Assembly: GCF_002951615.1 (NCBI RefSeq)
Contig: NZ_CP019062.1
Span: 2,356,001-2,420,000 of the forward strand
Length of the DNA: 64,000 bases
Direction of reading: 5' to 3'
DNA from: Rahnella sikkimica
GTDB lineage: Bacteria; Pseudomonadota; Gammaproteobacteria; Enterobacterales; Enterobacteriaceae
Made by a program: the position numbers and the translations under genes. Of this stretch, positions 19,124-30,067 are shown piece by piece. A model generated the notes under the pieces. It did not search any database and was not told where the DNA came from. It was given only the letters and a program-made list of their open reading frames with translations. Position 1 is the stretch's first letter. Each line of letters begins with the position of its first letter.

Positions 19124-20812
19124 ATGGCCGCAACCGGATTCTTAATGATTGCCAGTTTTATGCTGGTGCTTTTGCTGCTGGCAAAACCACTGGGTAACTT
19201 TATTGCTCAACTGATTGAAGGACAGCCCGGCGCATTTTTACAGCGCATCGAATACGGCGTATTACGCACTTCCGGCAGCCGCGAGGCTGAGATGAACTGG
19301 TGGCAGTACGCGCTGGCAATCATGGTATTCAACATTCTGGGGATTATCGTCCTGACCGCCATGCTGATGGCGCAGGGCGTTTTACCGATGAACCCGCAGC
19401 ATTTTGGCGGGATGTCTTGGGATCTGGCGTTTAACACCTCGGTCAGTTTCGTCACCAACACCAACTGGCAGGCGTACAGCGGCGAAAACACGCTGAGCTA
19501 TCTCAGCCAGATGGTCGGCTTGACGGTGCAAAACTTCCTTTCTGCCGCCACGGGTATCGCCGTTGCTTTTGCGCTGATCCGCGCATTCGCACGCCCTTCC
19601 GCGCAGACCATCGGTAACGCCTGGACGGATTTGTGGCGCATCACGATCTATCTGCTGCTGCCGGTGTCTTTCCTGCTGGCACTGTTCTTCGTCAGCCAGG
19701 GCGTGATTCAAAACTTCGAAGCCTATCAGCACATCACCACGCTGGAAGGCTTGCAGCAAACGCTGCCAATGGGGCCGGTCGCGTCTCAGGAAGCCATCAA
19801 AATGCTGGGGACCAACGGCGGTGGTTTCTTCGGTGCGAACTCCGCGCATCCGTTTGAGAACCCGACGGCGCTGACCAACATGGTGCAGATGCTGGCGATT
19901 TTCATCATCCCGTGCGCGCTGTGTTTTGCCTTTGGTCGGGTGGTCGGTGACAACCGTCAGGGCAACGCGCTGGTCTGGGCGATGTCGGTGATTTTCGTGG
20001 TGTCGGTAGTGGTGGTGATGTACGCCGAACTGCAGGGTAACCCGCATTTCACCGCACTGGGTGCGACCAGCAACATCAATATGGAAGGGAAGGAAAGCCG
20101 CTTCGGCATTCTGGCCTCGGCGATGTACTCGGTGGTGACGACGGCGGCCTCCTGCGGCGCGGTCAACGCCATGCACGACTCCTTTACCGCGCTGGGCGGC
20201 CTGATCCCCATGTGGCTGATGCAAATCGGTGAAGTGGTGTTCGGTGGTGTCGGTTCCGGCCTGTACGGCATGTTGCTATTCGTGCTGCTGACGGTGTTTA
20301 TCGCCGGGCTGATGATTGGCCGTACGCCGGAATATCTCGGCAAGAAAATCGACGTTTACGACATGAAGATGACGGCGCTGGCAATCCTGGTGACACCGAC
20401 GCTGGTGCTGCTCGGTACCGCGCTGGCACTGGTTACCGACGCAGGTCGTGCGGGCATTCTCAACCCCGGTGCGCACGGTTTCAGTGAAGTGCTTTACGCC
20501 GTGTCTTCCGCCGCCAATAACAACGGCAGTGCGTTTGCCGGGCTGAGCGTCAACACGCCGTTCTACAACCTGTTGTTCGCGGTGTGCATGTTCTTCGGAC
20601 GCTTTGGCGTGATCCTGCCGGTGCTGGCAATCGCCGGTTCGCTGGTGGCGAAAAAACGTCAGAAAGCCGGTAACGGCACACTGCCGACGTCCGGCCCGCT
20701 GTTTATCGGCCTGCTGGTCGGTACGGTGCTGTTAGTCGGTGCGCTGACTTTTATTCCGGCGCTGGCGCTGGGACCGGTCGCGGAACATTTGCAGGTTTGG
20801 TCAGCACAGTAA
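19124..20812 (+). CDS. kdpA: potassium-transporting ATPase subunit KdpA
   Basis: Potassium-binding, channel-like subunit of the high-affinity K+ pump, related to the superfamily of K+ transporters. It has 562 residues, with about ten hydrophobic segments. Selectivity-loop-like segments include [53 protein letters not shown] and [15 protein letters not shown]. It follows kdpF with no gap and precedes kdpB. Confidence 0.98.
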   Translation: MAATGFLMIASFMLVLLLLAKPLGNFIAQLIEGQPGAFLQRIEYGVLRTSGSREAEMNWWQYALAIMVFNILGIIVLTAMLMAQGVLPMNPQHFGGMSWDLAFNTSVSFVTNTNWQAYSGENTLSYLSQMVGLTVQNFLSAATGIAVAFALIRAFARPSAQTIGNAWTDLWRITIYLLLPVSFLLALFFVSQGVIQNFEAYQHITTLEGLQQTLPMGPVASQEAIKMLGTNGGGFFGANSAHPFENPTALTNMVQMLAIFIIPCALCFAFGRVVGDNRQGNALVWAMSVIFVVSVVVVMYAELQGNPHFTALGATSNINMEGKESRFGILASAMYSVVTTAASCGAVNAMHDSFTALGGLIPMWLMQIGEVVFGGVGSGLYGMLLFVLLTVFIAGLMIGRTPEYLGKKIDVYDMKMTALAILVTPTLVLLGTALALVTDAGRAGILNPGAHGFSEVLYAVSSAANNNGSAFAGLSVNTPFYNLLFAVCMFFGRFGVILPVLAIAGSLVAKKRQKAGNGTLPTSGPLFIGLLVGTVLLVGALTFIPALALGPVAEHLQVWSAQ

Positions 20813-20855
20813 TGCTGCGTAATTCGTTGAATTAATGAATATAGAGATTAATAAA

Positions 20856-22922
20856 ATGAGCCGTAAACAACGTGCATTATTTGAACCTCAACTGATCCGC
20901 ACCGCCCTGCTGGATTCGGTGAAAAAGCTGGATCCGCGCGTTCAGTGGCGCAACCCGGTGATGTTCGTGGTGTATCTGGGCAGTATTCTGACCACGATTA
21001 TCTGGCTGGCGATTCTGTCGCACCACACCGACGGCAGCGCCGCGTTTACCGGCAGCGTGTCGCTGTGGCTGTGGTTCACCGTGCTGTTTGCCAACTTCGC
21101 CGAAGCACTGGCGGAAGGCCGCAGTAAAGCGCAGGCGCAGAGCCTGAAAGGCGTGCAGAAAACCAGCTGGGCGAAGAAGATTTACGAACCGCGCCCGGAA
21201 TCACCGGTGATCAAAGTCGCGGCCGATACGCTGCGTAAAGGCGATTACGTCCTGATTGAAGCCGGTGACACCGTGCCGTGCGACGGCGAAGTGCTGATCG
21301 GCGGCGCGTCCGTGGATGAAAGCGCCATTACCGGTGAATCTGCACCGGTGATCCGCGAATCCGGCGGTGACTTTTCTTCTGTCACCGGCGGGACACGCGT
21401 GCTGTCCGACTGGCTGGTGGTGGAGTGTTCGGCGAACCCCGGCGATACATTCCTGGATCGCATGATTGCCATGGTGGAAGGCGCGAAACGTCGCAAGACG
21501 CCAAACGAAGTGGCGCTGACCATTTTGCTGGTCGCGCTGACGCTGGTCTTCGTGCTGGCAACCGCCACGCTGTATCCGTTCTCGCTGTTTAGCGTCGACG
21601 CCAGCCACGCGGGCATTCCGGTGACCGTTACGGTTCTGGTCGCCCTGCTGGTTTGTCTGATCCCGACCACCATCGGCGGTTTGCTGTCCGCCATCGGCGT
21701 CGCGGGGATGAGCCGCATGCTGGAAGCCAACGTTATTGCCACCAGTGGTCGTGCGGTGGAAGCCGCCGGTGACGTGGATGTGTTGCTGCTGGATAAAACC
21801 GGCACCATCACGCTGGGTAACCGCCAGGCATCGCAGTTTCTGCCCGCCCCTCAGGTGACGGAACAGGAACTGGCCGATGCCGCGCAGTTATCGTCGCTGG
21901 CCGATGAAACGCCGGAAGGCCGCAGTATCGTGGTGCTGGCGAAACAACGCTTTAATCTGCGCGAACGCGATATTCATTCGCTGAACGCCACTTTTGTCCC
22001 GTTCTCTGCGCAAACCCGCATGAGCGGCGTGAACGTCGGCGACCGGAACATCCGTAAAGGTGCGGTAGACGCCATCCGCCGTCATGTGGAATCCAACGGC
22101 GGTACGTTCCCGAAAGCGGTCGACGGACTGGTGGAAACCGTGGCACGCAAGGGCGGTACGCCGCTGGTGGTCGCGGAAGGTGCGAAAGTGCTGGGCGTGG
22201 TCGAGCTGAAAGATATCGTTAAAGGCGGCATCAAGGAACGTTTCGCCGAGCTGCGCAAGATGGGCATCAAAACGGTGATGATCACCGGGGATAACCGTCT
22301 GACTGCCGCCGCGATTGCCGCCGAAGCGGGCGTGGATGATTTTCTGGCCGAAGCCACACCGGAAGCCAAACTGGCGCTGATCCGCCAGTATCAGTCGGAA
22401 GGCCGTCTGGTCGCGATGACCGGCGACGGCACCAACGATGCCCCGGCGCTGGCGCAGGCTGACGTGGCGGTCGCCATGAACTCCGGTACGCAAGCGGCGA
22501 AAGAAGCCGGGAACATGGTGGATCTGGATTCCAACCCGACCAAGCTGATTGAAGTGGTTCACATCGGTAAACAAATGCTGATGACGCGCGGTTCGCTGAC
22601 CACGTTCAGTATCGCCAACGACGTCGCAAAATACTTTGCGATTATCCCGGCGGCCTTTGCGGCAACGTATCCGCAGCTTAACGCGCTGAACGTGATGCAC
22701 CTGACGTCACCGTCGTCGGCCATTATGTCTGCGGTTATTTTCAACGCCCTGGTGATTGTGTTCCTGATCCCGCTGGCGCTGAAAGGCGTGAGTTATAAAG
22801 CCATGAGCGCCGCGTCGCTGTTGCGCCGTAACCTGTGGATTTATGGCGTGGGTGGCCTGCTGGTGCCATTTGTCGGTATCAAGCTGATTGATATGATTTT
22901 AACCGTTTTACACCTGAGCTGA
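20856..22922 (+). CDS. kdpB: potassium-transporting ATPase ATP-binding subunit KdpB
   Basis: P-type ATPase (P1A) subunit that energises K+ uptake. I start at the ATG giving [14 protein letters not shown], which aligns with E. coli KdpB; an in-frame ATG seven codons upstream lacks a ribosome site. TGES (159-162) contains the serine whose phosphorylation inhibits the pump in E. coli, [10 protein letters not shown] carries the phosphorylated Asp313, and [12 protein letters not shown] is the hinge motif. Length is 688 residues. Membrane helices flank the cytoplasmic domains. Confidence 0.98.
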   Translation: MSRKQRALFEPQLIRTALLDSVKKLDPRVQWRNPVMFVVYLGSILTTIIWLAILSHHTDGSAAFTGSVSLWLWFTVLFANFAEALAEGRSKAQAQSLKGVQKTSWAKKIYEPRPESPVIKVAADTLRKGDYVLIEAGDTVPCDGEVLIGGASVDESAITGESAPVIRESGGDFSSVTGGTRVLSDWLVVECSANPGDTFLDRMIAMVEGAKRRKTPNEVALTILLVALTLVFVLATATLYPFSLFSVDASHAGIPVTVTVLVALLVCLIPTTIGGLLSAIGVAGMSRMLEANVIATSGRAVEAAGDVDVLLLDKTGTITLGNRQASQFLPAPQVTEQELADAAQLSSLADETPEGRSIVVLAKQRFNLRERDIHSLNATFVPFSAQTRMSGVNVGDRNIRKGAVDAIRRHVESNGGTFPKAVDGLVETVARKGGTPLVVAEGAKVLGVVELKDIVKGGIKERFAELRKMGIKTVMITGDNRLTAAAIAAEAGVDDFLAEATPEAKLALIRQYQSEGRLVAMTGDGTNDAPALAQADVAVAMNSGTQAAKEAGNMVDLDSNPTKLIEVVHIGKQMLMTRGSLTTFSIANDVAKYFAIIPAAFAATYPQLNALNVMHLTSPSSAIMSAVIFNALVIVFLIPLALKGVSYKAMSAASLLRRNLWIYGVGGLLVPFVGIKLIDMILTVLHLS

Positions 22923-22949
22923 AGTTTACGTTAACTGTCTGAGGAAACT

Positions 22950-23546
22950 ATGATGTCTGTAACCCGTACTGCTTATGTCCGCCCTGCTCTGGTGATGACC
23001 GTTTTGCTGACGCTGGCCACCGGTGTGGCCTATCCGCTGCTGACGACCGGCGTTTCTGAGCTGGTATTTCGTCCGCAGGCGATGGGCTCGCTCATCCAGG
23101 ACGGCAGCAATAAACTCGTGGGTTCCGCGCTTATCGGCCAGAATTTTACGCGTAACGATTACTTCTGGGGGCGCCCGTCGGTGACGTCGGATTCGCCGTA
23201 TAACGCGATGTCTTCCGGCGGCAGCAATCTGGCCGCCAGTAATCCGGCGCTGGATCAGGCGGTCAAAGACCGCGTGGCCGCGCTGCGTAAAGCCAACCCG
23301 CAAAGCCCTGCGGCGGTGCCGGTCGATCTGGTGACCGCCAGCGGCAGCGGGCTGGATCCGCAGATTTCCGTGGAAGCCGCGCAATGGCAGGCACCGCGAA
23401 TTGCCGCCGCGCGCGGTCTGCCACTGGCGCAAGTGAATAAATTAATTGATGATAATACCTCATCCCCGCTGATTGGTTTTCTGGGGCCCAACGTCGTGAA
23501 CGTGCTCGGCCTTAACCGGGCGCTGGATGAGTTGAAAGCAGAATAA
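22950..23546 (+). CDS. kdpC: potassium-transporting ATPase subunit KdpC
   Basis: Single-span subunit of the Kdp pump. The start is at the double ATG 22950/22953 after GAGGAAAC; the first residues [21 protein letters not shown] form the membrane helix. Conserved blocks are [27 protein letters not shown] and [15 protein letters not shown]. Length is 198 residues. It lies 27 nt after kdpB and 10 nt before kdpD. Confidence 0.97.
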   Translation: MMSVTRTAYVRPALVMTVLLTLATGVAYPLLTTGVSELVFRPQAMGSLIQDGSNKLVGSALIGQNFTRNDYFWGRPSVTSDSPYNAMSSGGSNLAASNPALDQAVKDRVAALRKANPQSPAAVPVDLVTASGSGLDPQISVEAAQWQAPRIAAARGLPLAQVNKLIDDNTSSPLIGFLGPNVVNVLGLNRALDELKAE

Positions 23547-23556
23547 TAAGGATGAT

Positions 23557-26256
23557 ATGAAGGAAGAGAACAGGCCGGATCCCGACAGCTTACTGGCACT
23601 CGCCAATGAGAAGCCGCGCGGGCAACTGAAAGTCTTTTTCGGCGCCTGTGCGGGCGTCGGGAAAACCTACGCCATGTTGCAGGAAGCACAGCGTCTGCGC
23701 GCCACCGGCCTCGACGTGCTGGTGGGCGTGGTGGAAACCCACGGGCGGCAGGAAACGCAAATGCTGCTGCCCGGCCTGTCACAACTCCCGCCGAAACGCA
23801 TTCACCACCGCGGCCGTCAGGTTTATGAATTTGACCTCGACGCCGCGCTGGCCCGCCGCCCTGCCCTGATCCTGATGGACGAACTGGCGCACAGCAACGC
23901 CGCCGGTTCGCGCCATCCGAAACGCTGGCAGGACGTCGAAGAACTTCTCGATGCCGGTATCGACGTATTTACCACGGTGAACGTTCAGCATCTGGAAAGC
24001 CTGAACGACGTGGTCAGCGGCGTGACCGGCATTATTATTCGTGAAACCGTCCCCGACCGTTTATTTGATGACGCCAGCGAAGTGGTGCTGGTGGATTTGC
24101 CTCCCGACTCCCTGCGTCAGCGCCTGAAAGAAGGCAAAGTTTATATTCCCGGTCAGGCCGAACGCGCCATCGAGCACTTCTTCCGTAAAGGCAATCTGAT
24201 CGCCCTGCGCGAACTTTCCCTGCGCCGCACCGCCGACCGCGTCGACGATCAGATGCGGGAATACCGCGACGATCAGGGCGTCAGCCGCGTCTGGCATACC
24301 CGCGATGCGCTGCTGTTATGCATCGGTCACGGCGGGGGCAACGAGAAATTAGTCCGCGTCGCCTCGCGAATGGCGGCACGTCTGGGCTGCGTGTGGCACG
24401 CGGTGTATGTCGAAACCCCGCGCCTGCACCGTTTGCCGGAAAGCCAGCGTCGCGCAATTTTGCATTCTCTTAAACTGGCGCAGGAACTCGGCGCTGAAAC
24501 CGCCACACTTTCCGATCCGCAGGAAGAACAGGCCATTCTGCGTTACGCCCGCGAGCACCGTCTGGGCAAGATCATGATTGGGCGTCGCCGTGAAAAGCGC
24601 CGCCGGTTCAGCGCCAGTTTTGCCGATAAGCTGGCTGAGATCGGCCCGGATCTGGATCTGATTGTCGTCGGTCTGGAAGATACCCCCGTCAGTTCCGCCC
24701 GAAAAGAGCAGGATCCCCGGACTTTCGTTGACCGTTTCAACCGCCAGATACGCGGATGTGCGCTGGCCGTCGCGCTGTGCGCCATCATCACGGTGCTTTC
24801 ACAATGGCTGGTGCCCGCGTTTGATCAGGCCAACCTGGTGATGGTGTATCTGCTCGGCGTGGTGATCGTGGCGCTGTTTTATGGCCGCTGGCCGTCGGTG
24901 CTGGCGGCGGTGATCAACGTCGTCAGTTTTGATCTGTTTTTCGTCCAGCCGCGCGGATCGCTGGCGGTCACGGACGCGCAATATCTGGTGACGTTCGGTG
25001 TGATGCTGATCGTCGGGATTCTGATCGGGAATCTCACCGCCGGTGTGCGCTATCAGGCACGCATTGCACGTCATCGTGAAAAGCGCGCGCAGCATCTTTA
25101 TGAGATGTCCAAAGGGCTGAGCCAGTCGCTGACGCCGGAAGCCGTGGCGCAAACCAGCCGCCACTTTATTTCCTCCAGCCTGAATGCCAAAACCGCTATT
25201 TTGCTGCCCGATGAACACGGTGAACTGGTGCAACCCGCCGGTGAAATCACGTCAATTGTGGTGGACGACGCCATCGCCCGCTGGAGTTTCGATAAAAAAC
25301 TGCCCGCCGGTGCCGGGACCGATACGTTGCCCGGCGTGCCGTATCAGCTTCTGCCGCTGGTGGCCTCGGGCGAATCGCGCGGGCTGCTGGCGGTTGAGCC
25401 ACCGAATATCCGTCAGCTTCTGGTGCCTGAACAACAGCGGCTTTTGCAGACGTTTACGGTGCTTGTCGCCAACGCCCTCGAGCGCCTGCATCTGGCGGCC
25501 AGCGCGGAATCGTCACGTCTGGAAACCGAGCGTGAGCAACTGCGCAACTCGCTGCTGTCCGCGCTTTCCCACGATTTGCGTACCCCGCTCACCGTGCTGT
25601 TAGGGCAGGCGGAAATCCTGACGCTGGATCTGGCGTCTGAAGGTTCGAAACATGCGCCACAGGCCAGCCAGATCCGCCAGCAGGTCCTGAGCACCACGCG
25701 GCTGGTGAACAATTTGCTGGATATGGCGCGCATTCAGTCCGGCGGATTCAATCTGCGCAAAGAGTGGCAGTCGGTGGAAGAAATCACCGGCAGCGCCCTG
25801 CGGATGCTGGAACCTGTACTGGCCTACGATACGATTAAAATCGATTTGCCCGCCGAAATGGTGCTGGTCAGTTGCGACGCAAGCCTGATCGAACGGGTGC
25901 TGATCAATCTGCTGGAAAATGCCCATAAATATGCCGGTGTCGGCGCCACTATCGGCATTAAAGCCTTGCCGCTTGGCGACTGGCTGGAAATCGAAGTCTG
26001 GGATAACGGGCCGGGAATTCCGGAAGGCGCGGAACATGCGATTTTCGAGAAATTCGCGCGTGGCAATAAAGAATCCGCAATTCCGGGCGTGGGTTTGGGA
26101 TTAGCGATTTGTCGTGCCATTATTGAAGTACACGACGGACGGATTTGGGCTGAAAATGGCCCGGACGGCGGCGCGCGTTTCCGCTTCAGGCTTCCGCTGG
26201 ACGCACCGCCTGAGATGGAAACGGATATGGACACTGACATCGACGAGGCAACGTGA
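23557..26256 (+). CDS. kdpD: sensor histidine kinase KdpD
   Basis: Membrane kinase sensing potassium status and phosphorylating KdpE. Order of parts in 899 residues: an N-terminal KdpD domain with Walker A GACAGVGKT (29-37) and LILMDELAH, a universal-stress-like domain about 250-370, four closely spaced membrane helices about 400-500, a GAF-like region, then HisKA with SALSHDLRTPLTVLLG (His672) and the ATPase domain with NLLENAHKYA, DNGPGIP and GVGLGLAI. Its end overlaps kdpE by 4 nt, so the two are translationally coupled. Confidence 0.98.
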   Translation: MKEENRPDPDSLLALANEKPRGQLKVFFGACAGVGKTYAMLQEAQRLRATGLDVLVGVVETHGRQETQMLLPGLSQLPPKRIHHRGRQVYEFDLDAALARRPALILMDELAHSNAAGSRHPKRWQDVEELLDAGIDVFTTVNVQHLESLNDVVSGVTGIIIRETVPDRLFDDASEVVLVDLPPDSLRQRLKEGKVYIPGQAERAIEHFFRKGNLIALRELSLRRTADRVDDQMREYRDDQGVSRVWHTRDALLLCIGHGGGNEKLVRVASRMAARLGCVWHAVYVETPRLHRLPESQRRAILHSLKLAQELGAETATLSDPQEEQAILRYAREHRLGKIMIGRRREKRRRFSASFADKLAEIGPDLDLIVVGLEDTPVSSARKEQDPRTFVDRFNRQIRGCALAVALCAIITVLSQWLVPAFDQANLVMVYLLGVVIVALFYGRWPSVLAAVINVVSFDLFFVQPRGSLAVTDAQYLVTFGVMLIVGILIGNLTAGVRYQARIARHREKRAQHLYEMSKGLSQSLTPEAVAQTSRHFISSSLNAKTAILLPDEHGELVQPAGEITSIVVDDAIARWSFDKKLPAGAGTDTLPGVPYQLLPLVASGESRGLLAVEPPNIRQLLVPEQQRLLQTFTVLVANALERLHLAASAESSRLETEREQLRNSLLSALSHDLRTPLTVLLGQAEILTLDLASEGSKHAPQASQIRQQVLSTTRLVNNLLDMARIQSGGFNLRKEWQSVEEITGSALRMLEPVLAYDTIKIDLPAEMVLVSCDASLIERVLINLLENAHKYAGVGATIGIKALPLGDWLEIEVWDNGPGIPEGAEHAIFEKFARGNKESAIPGVGLGLAICRAIIEVHDGRIWAENGPDGGARFRFRLPLDAPPEMETDMDTDIDEAT

Positions 26257-26942
26257 GCGCATCCCCGGTAAATATTTTAATTGTGGAAGACGAGAAAGAA
26301 ATCCGCCGCTTTGTGCGCACCGCGCTTGAGGCGGAAGGTTTGCGGGTATTTGAAAGTGAAACGCTGCAACGCGGGCTGATTGAGGCCGGCACCCGGAAAC
26401 CGGATCTGATTATTCTGGATCTCGGTTTGCCTGACGGCGACGGCCTGACGTACATCCGGGATTTACGCCACTGGAGCGCCATCCCGATTATTGTGTTGTC
26501 GGCCCGCACCCGCGAGGAAGATAAGATTGCGGCGCTGGATGCCGGTGCCGATGATTTTCTCACCAAGCCGTTTGGCGTCGGTGAACTGCTGGCGCGCGTC
26601 CGTGTGGCGCTGCGTCGTCATGCGGGCAACTCACAGGAAAGCCCGCTGATTACTTTTGCCGACGTTACGGTGGATTTGATCAACCGCCGCGTACAGCGCA
26701 ATGGCGAAGATTGTCATCTGACGCCTATTGAGTTTCGCCTGCTGGCTGAGTTGCTGGCAAACAGCGGCAAAGTCATTACTCAGCGTCAGTTACTGAGCCA
26801 CGTCTGGGGCCCGAATTACGTCGAACACAGCCATTATCTGCGCATCTACATGGGGCATTTACGCCAGAAACTGGAGGCCGATGCCACCCGTCCACGTCAT
26901 CTGCTGACGGAAACCGGTGTGGGTTATCGCTTTATGCCTTAG
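26253..26942 (+). CDS. kdpE: response regulator KdpE
   Basis: OmpR/PhoB-family regulator that activates kdpFABC. The GTG at 26253 overlaps the kdpD stop. The receiver domain has the acidic pair EDE (12-14), phosphoacceptor Asp56 in LIILDLGLPDGDG and the KPF lysine; the winged-helix domain contains LTPIEFRLLAELLANSGKVITQRQLL and VEHSHYLRIYMGHLRQKLE. Length 229. Its last 11 nt overlap the convergent PadR gene, leaving no room for a dedicated terminator. Confidence 0.98.
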   Translation: MSASPVNILIVEDEKEIRRFVRTALEAEGLRVFESETLQRGLIEAGTRKPDLIILDLGLPDGDGLTYIRDLRHWSAIPIIVLSARTREEDKIAALDAGADDFLTKPFGVGELLARVRVALRRHAGNSQESPLITFADVTVDLINRRVQRNGEDCHLTPIEFRLLAELLANSGKVITQRQLLSHVWGPNYVEHSHYLRIYMGHLRQKLEADATRPRHLLTETGVGYRFMP

Positions 26943-27672
26943 GGAATTCCGGGGCTTCGGTATCAGGCTTTTCGTCTGCAAAGGCAGCTTCAATATCTCC
27001 GGCGGCCTGCTGCAAAATCGCGTTCACCCGCACGACCTGCTCCGGCGTAATATCCGCACGCATCATGTTTCCGCGCAGGGCGTGTTTCAGGCGCTGCATG
27101 GTTTCATGGATCCCTTCAGCCAGATTATTGCCACGCGGGCGGGAAGCACCGGCCAGACGGGCGAAAATCACATCGACAGCGGCCTGATGTTGCGCCAGTT
27201 CAATTTTACCGGCGTCGGTAATCTGATAGCTTTTGCGGCCATTACCGGTCGCGACCGCTTCCAGGAAATCCTGTTCTTCGAGCAGTGTCAGCGTCGGGTA
27301 AATCACGCCAGGGCTGGGTACGTACAGGCCGGAAGAGGCTTCTTCAATCGCTTTGATCAGCTCATAGCCGTGGCTCGGTTTTTTAGCGACCAGCGCCAGC
27401 AGCACGCGGCGTAAATCACCGTGTTCGAACAGACGATGCACACCGCGATCTCCGCGACGGCCTTCACCGCGCCCGCGACCTTCCCCTCTTTCACCGCGAC
27501 GCCCTTCACCGCGTTCTTCACCACGATGACGACCATCCCGGCGCAGCGCGTGACGCTCGCTGTGATCGCCGTTCTGACCGTCAAAAGATGACTCTTGGCG
27601 GCAATGACCGCGACGCCCTTCTTCTTTGCTACCGTGACCGCGATGGCGGCCTTCAAACATTTTGCTAAACAT
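26932..27672 (-). CDS. PadR-family transcriptional regulator with charged N-terminal extension (YqjI-like)
   Basis: Residues about 88-165 form a PadR winged helix (LRRVLLALVAKKPSHGYELI; SPGVIYPTLTLLEEQDFL; GRKSYQITDAGKIEL), followed by a helical dimerisation part. The first ~85 residues are low-complexity, built of Gly, Arg, Glu and His with runs such as GERGEGRRGERGEGRG. E. coli YqjI, a nickel-responsive PadR repressor of a ferric reductase gene, also has a His/Gly-rich N-terminus, so metal sensing is plausible here, although only one cysteine is present. The 34-bp palindrome ending 14 nt upstream suggests autoregulation. The 3' end overlaps kdpE by 11 nt. Target genes are not identifiable in this window. 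Confidence 0.85.
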   Translation of the reverse strand: MFSKMFEGRHRGHGSKEEGRRGHCRQESSFDGQNGDHSERHALRRDGRHRGEERGEGRRGERGEGRGRGEGRRGDRGVHRLFEHGDLRRVLLALVAKKPSHGYELIKAIEEASSGLYVPSPGVIYPTLTLLEEQDFLEAVATGNGRKSYQITDAGKIELAQHQAAVDVIFARLAGASRPRGNNLAEGIHETMQRLKHALRGNMMRADITPEQVVRVNAILQQAAGDIEAAFADEKPDTEAPEFPKA

Positions 27673-27685
27673 CGTTGATGTCCTA

Positions 27686-27719
27686 TTTAGATATATCGAA
27701 TAATTTCGATATATCTAAA
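27686..27719 (-). promoter_or_regulatory. perfect palindromic operator before the PadR gene
   Basis: TTTAGATATATCGAA and TTCGATATATCTAAA are perfect inverted arms of 15 bp around a TAAT centre. Each arm contains the palindromic core GATATATC. The element starts 14 nt before the PadR ATG and overlaps a likely -10 (TAGTTT on the minus strand, 27717-27722) that lies 17 nt from TTGCCA (27740-27745). This arrangement fits an autorepressor site. Confidence 0.75.
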
Positions 27720-27758
27720 CTAGATCGGATTTCAGAATCTGGCAAGTCTGCATGTGCA

Positions 27759-27770
27759 TTTAGATATATC
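27759..27770 (-). promoter_or_regulatory. second copy of the PadR operator arm
   Basis: TTTAGATATATC repeats the first 12 bases of the operator arm, 39 bp beyond the main palindrome and upstream of the -35. It is followed by a T run instead of the inverted partner, so it is a half-site, though GATATATC is itself symmetric. Confidence 0.5.
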
Positions 27771-27793
27771 TTTTTTACATCTGAATTTTGAGC

Positions 27794-27820
27794 AAAAAAA
27801 AAGCGCTGAATAATCAGCGC
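27794..27820 (-). terminator. pgm intrinsic terminator
   Basis: GCGCTGA and TCAGCGC pair around ATAA (27803-27820); on the minus strand the stem is followed by nine T residues. It starts 25 nt after the pgm stop. Confidence 0.9.
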
Positions 27821-27844
27821 CTTTGATGCGGTTAAGAAACGGTG

Positions 27845-29488
27845 TTATTTGGCGTCGGCGAGAACTTTGCTGACGATTTCCACGGCTTCTTTCTCGATTT
27901 GTTCGCGATGTTCTGCACCGAGGAAGCTTTCACAATAGATTTTGTAGGCTTCTTCAGTACCGGACGGACGCGCGGCGAACCAGCCGTTTTTGGTCATCAC
28001 TTTCAGACCGCCGATAGACGCGCCATTACCCGGCGCATTTGTCAGACGGGCGGTGATCGGGTCACCGGCCAGCGTGTCAGCTTTCACCTGTTCAGGAGAA
28101 AGTTTGGACAACGCGGCTTTCTGCGCGTGAGTCGCAGGCGCCTGAATACGGTTGTAGCTTGGTGCGCCGAAACGGGCAGCCAGTTCGTTGTAATGTTCCT
28201 GCGGGTTTTTACCGGTCACGGCCGTAATTTCTGCCGCCAGCAGGCACATGATGATCCCGTCTTTGTCGGTAGACCACGGCGTGCCGTTGAAACGCAGGAA
28301 AGAAGCCCCTGCACTTTCTTCGCCACCAAAACCGAAGCTGCCGTCAAACAGGCCATCAACAAACCATTTGAAACCGACCGGGACTTCGACCAGTTTACGG
28401 CCTAAGTCTTCAACGACGCGGTCGATCATCGCACTGGAGACCAGCGTTTTGCCGACGGCGACGTCTTTGCCCCACTGCGGACGATGCTGGAACAGATACT
28501 GAATCGCCACCGCCAGATAATGGTTCGGGTTCATCAGACCGGCCGGCGTCACGATACCGTGGCGGTCATAATCCGGGTCGTTCGCAAAGGCCAGATCGAA
28601 TTTATCACGCAGCGCCAGCAAACCGGCCATCGCGGATTCAGACGAGCAGTCCATGCGGATCACACCGTCGTGGTCGAGATGCATGAAGCGGAAAGTCTGG
28701 TCAACTTCGTCGTTTACCAGCGTCAGATCCAGTTTGTAATGCTCTGCGATACGCTTCCAGTATTCGATACCGGAACCGCCGAGAGGATCCACACCCAGTT
28801 TCAGACCGGCTTTCTGAATCGCGGCCATGTCCACGATGTCGGTCAGGCCTTCGATAAACGGCTGAACCAGATCCTGAGCCACCAGATGGCCACCTTTCCA
28901 CGCCTGATCCAGCGTCTGACGCTTCACACCGGAAAGCTTCGCCGCCAGCAATGCGTTGGCGCGTTTCTCAATCACAGACGTCAGATTGGTATCTGCCGGG
29001 CCGCCGTTGGTCGGATTGTATTTAATCCCGCCGTCTTCCGGTGGGTTGTGCGAAGGCGTGATGACGATGCCATCCGCCAGTGCGCCACCGTTGAGGTTGT
29101 GCGTCAGAATTGCGTGAGACACCGCCGGCGTCGGGGTGAAACCGTTATCTTCCTGCACAATGACGTCAACGCCGTTGGCCGTCAGCACTTCCAGCACAGA
29201 GATAAACGCCGGTTCGGACAGCGCGTGGGTATCTTTCCCCACGTAGCACGGGCCGGTTGTGCCCTGCTCTTTACGCACTTCAGCAATCGCCTGCGCAATC
29301 GCCAGGATATGTGCTTCATTAAAGCTGTGACGCAACGCGCTGCCGCGGTGACCGGACGTACCGAATTTCACGGCATGTGCCGGGTTTTGCGGGTCCGGTT
29401 GCAGAACGTAATATTGTGACGTTAACTGCGCCACATTGATCAAATCGCTTTGCTGAGCAGGTTGCCCTGCACGGGGGTGATTAGCCAT
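27845..29488 (-). CDS. pgm: alpha-phosphoglucomutase Pgm
   Basis: Interconverts glucose-1-phosphate and glucose-6-phosphate, linking glycogen and sugar-nucleotide synthesis to glycolysis. [17 protein letters not shown] contains the phosphorylated catalytic serine, [10 protein letters not shown] is the metal-binding loop, and [12 protein letters not shown] the sugar-binding loop. At 547 residues it matches the long enterobacterial form. It follows seqA by 24 nt on the same strand, the conserved seqA-pgm pair. Confidence 0.98.
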   Translation of the reverse strand: MANHPRAGQPAQQSDLINVAQLTSQYYVLQPDPQNPAHAVKFGTSGHRGSALRHSFNEAHILAIAQAIAEVRKEQGTTGPCYVGKDTHALSEPAFISVLEVLTANGVDVIVQEDNGFTPTPAVSHAILTHNLNGGALADGIVITPSHNPPEDGGIKYNPTNGGPADTNLTSVIEKRANALLAAKLSGVKRQTLDQAWKGGHLVAQDLVQPFIEGLTDIVDMAAIQKAGLKLGVDPLGGSGIEYWKRIAEHYKLDLTLVNDEVDQTFRFMHLDHDGVIRMDCSSESAMAGLLALRDKFDLAFANDPDYDRHGIVTPAGLMNPNHYLAVAIQYLFQHRPQWGKDVAVGKTLVSSAMIDRVVEDLGRKLVEVPVGFKWFVDGLFDGSFGFGGEESAGASFLRFNGTPWSTDKDGIIMCLLAAEITAVTGKNPQEHYNELAARFGAPSYNRIQAPATHAQKAALSKLSPEQVKADTLAGDPITARLTNAPGNGASIGGLKVMTKNGWFAARPSGTEEAYKIYCESFLGAEHREQIEKEAVEIVSKVLADAK

Positions 29489-29512
29489 TGGCGTTTCTCC
29501 CTGACGCTGAAA

Positions 29513-30067
29513 TTAGAGGGTGCCGCACACTTTTTCAGTCAGTTCCGGTGGGAACTGCATGAGCTGCATGATGTGTTCGATCATGCTGCGTTTGCGACCT
29601 GTGTTGGTATTCGTAATGACCCAATACGACGTTCCGGGAACGTGTTTAGGCTTGGTATGAATGCCGTTTTGCAGCAGAGTTTGCTGGTCACCGGCAAAAT
29701 AGGTACGCGTGCGGCCGGTCAGAGACTCGGTCGCTGCGCCAAATTCTTTTGGGTTCAGGCAATACAAGGTCGACAGGATCAGCATAAAACGGTTAACCGC
29801 TTTGGTCTGCTCTGCATATTCGTCAGACAGCAACAGTTCACGCACGGCACGGACTTTTTCACGCGACGTTGGGGCTGCGGCGGCGACAGGTTTTTCCTGT
29901 ACGACGGTTCCGGCAATCACCGCGGGCGTTACTGGCGCGGCAGGAGCGGTCTGGCCGGCAGTAAATTTCAACATACGGCGCAAAATATCAGACGCACTTT
30001 CACCGATGGCTTGCGTGTGGCTGGCAATGTAGCGGTAGAGTTCTTCGTCAACCTCAATAGTTTTCAT
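29513..30067 (-). CDS. seqA: replication initiation negative modulator SeqA
   Basis: Binds hemimethylated GATC sites, sequestering oriC and organising new DNA. MKTIEVDEELYRYIASHTQAIGESASDILRRML is the N-terminal multimerisation domain; the C-terminal domain contains KAVNRFMLILSTLYCLNP, ESLTGRTRTYFA and TNTNTGRKRSMIEHIM for DNA contact. A variable Ala/Thr/Pro linker (about 38-60) joins them. Length 184. It forms an operon with pgm downstream and is divergent from ybfF. Confidence 0.98.
   Translation of the reverse strand: MKTIEVDEELYRYIASHTQAIGESASDILRRMLKFTAGQTAPAAPVTPAVIAGTVVQEKPVAAAAPTSREKVRAVRELLLSDEYAEQTKAVNRFMLILSTLYCLNPKEFGAATESLTGRTRTYFAGDQQTLLQNGIHTKPKHVPGTSYWVITNTNTGRKRSMIEHIMQLMQFPPELTEKVCGTL

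Noticed and set aside
19382..20224. A 280-codon minus-strand frame inside kdpA
   Set aside because: Shadow frame; kdpA motifs are intact on the other strand.
27425..27672. Possible frameshift artefact making the charged N-terminus of the PadR protein
   Set aside because: The frame continues without break into the winged helix, the start lies properly beside the palindromic operator, and YqjI has a comparable low-complexity arm.
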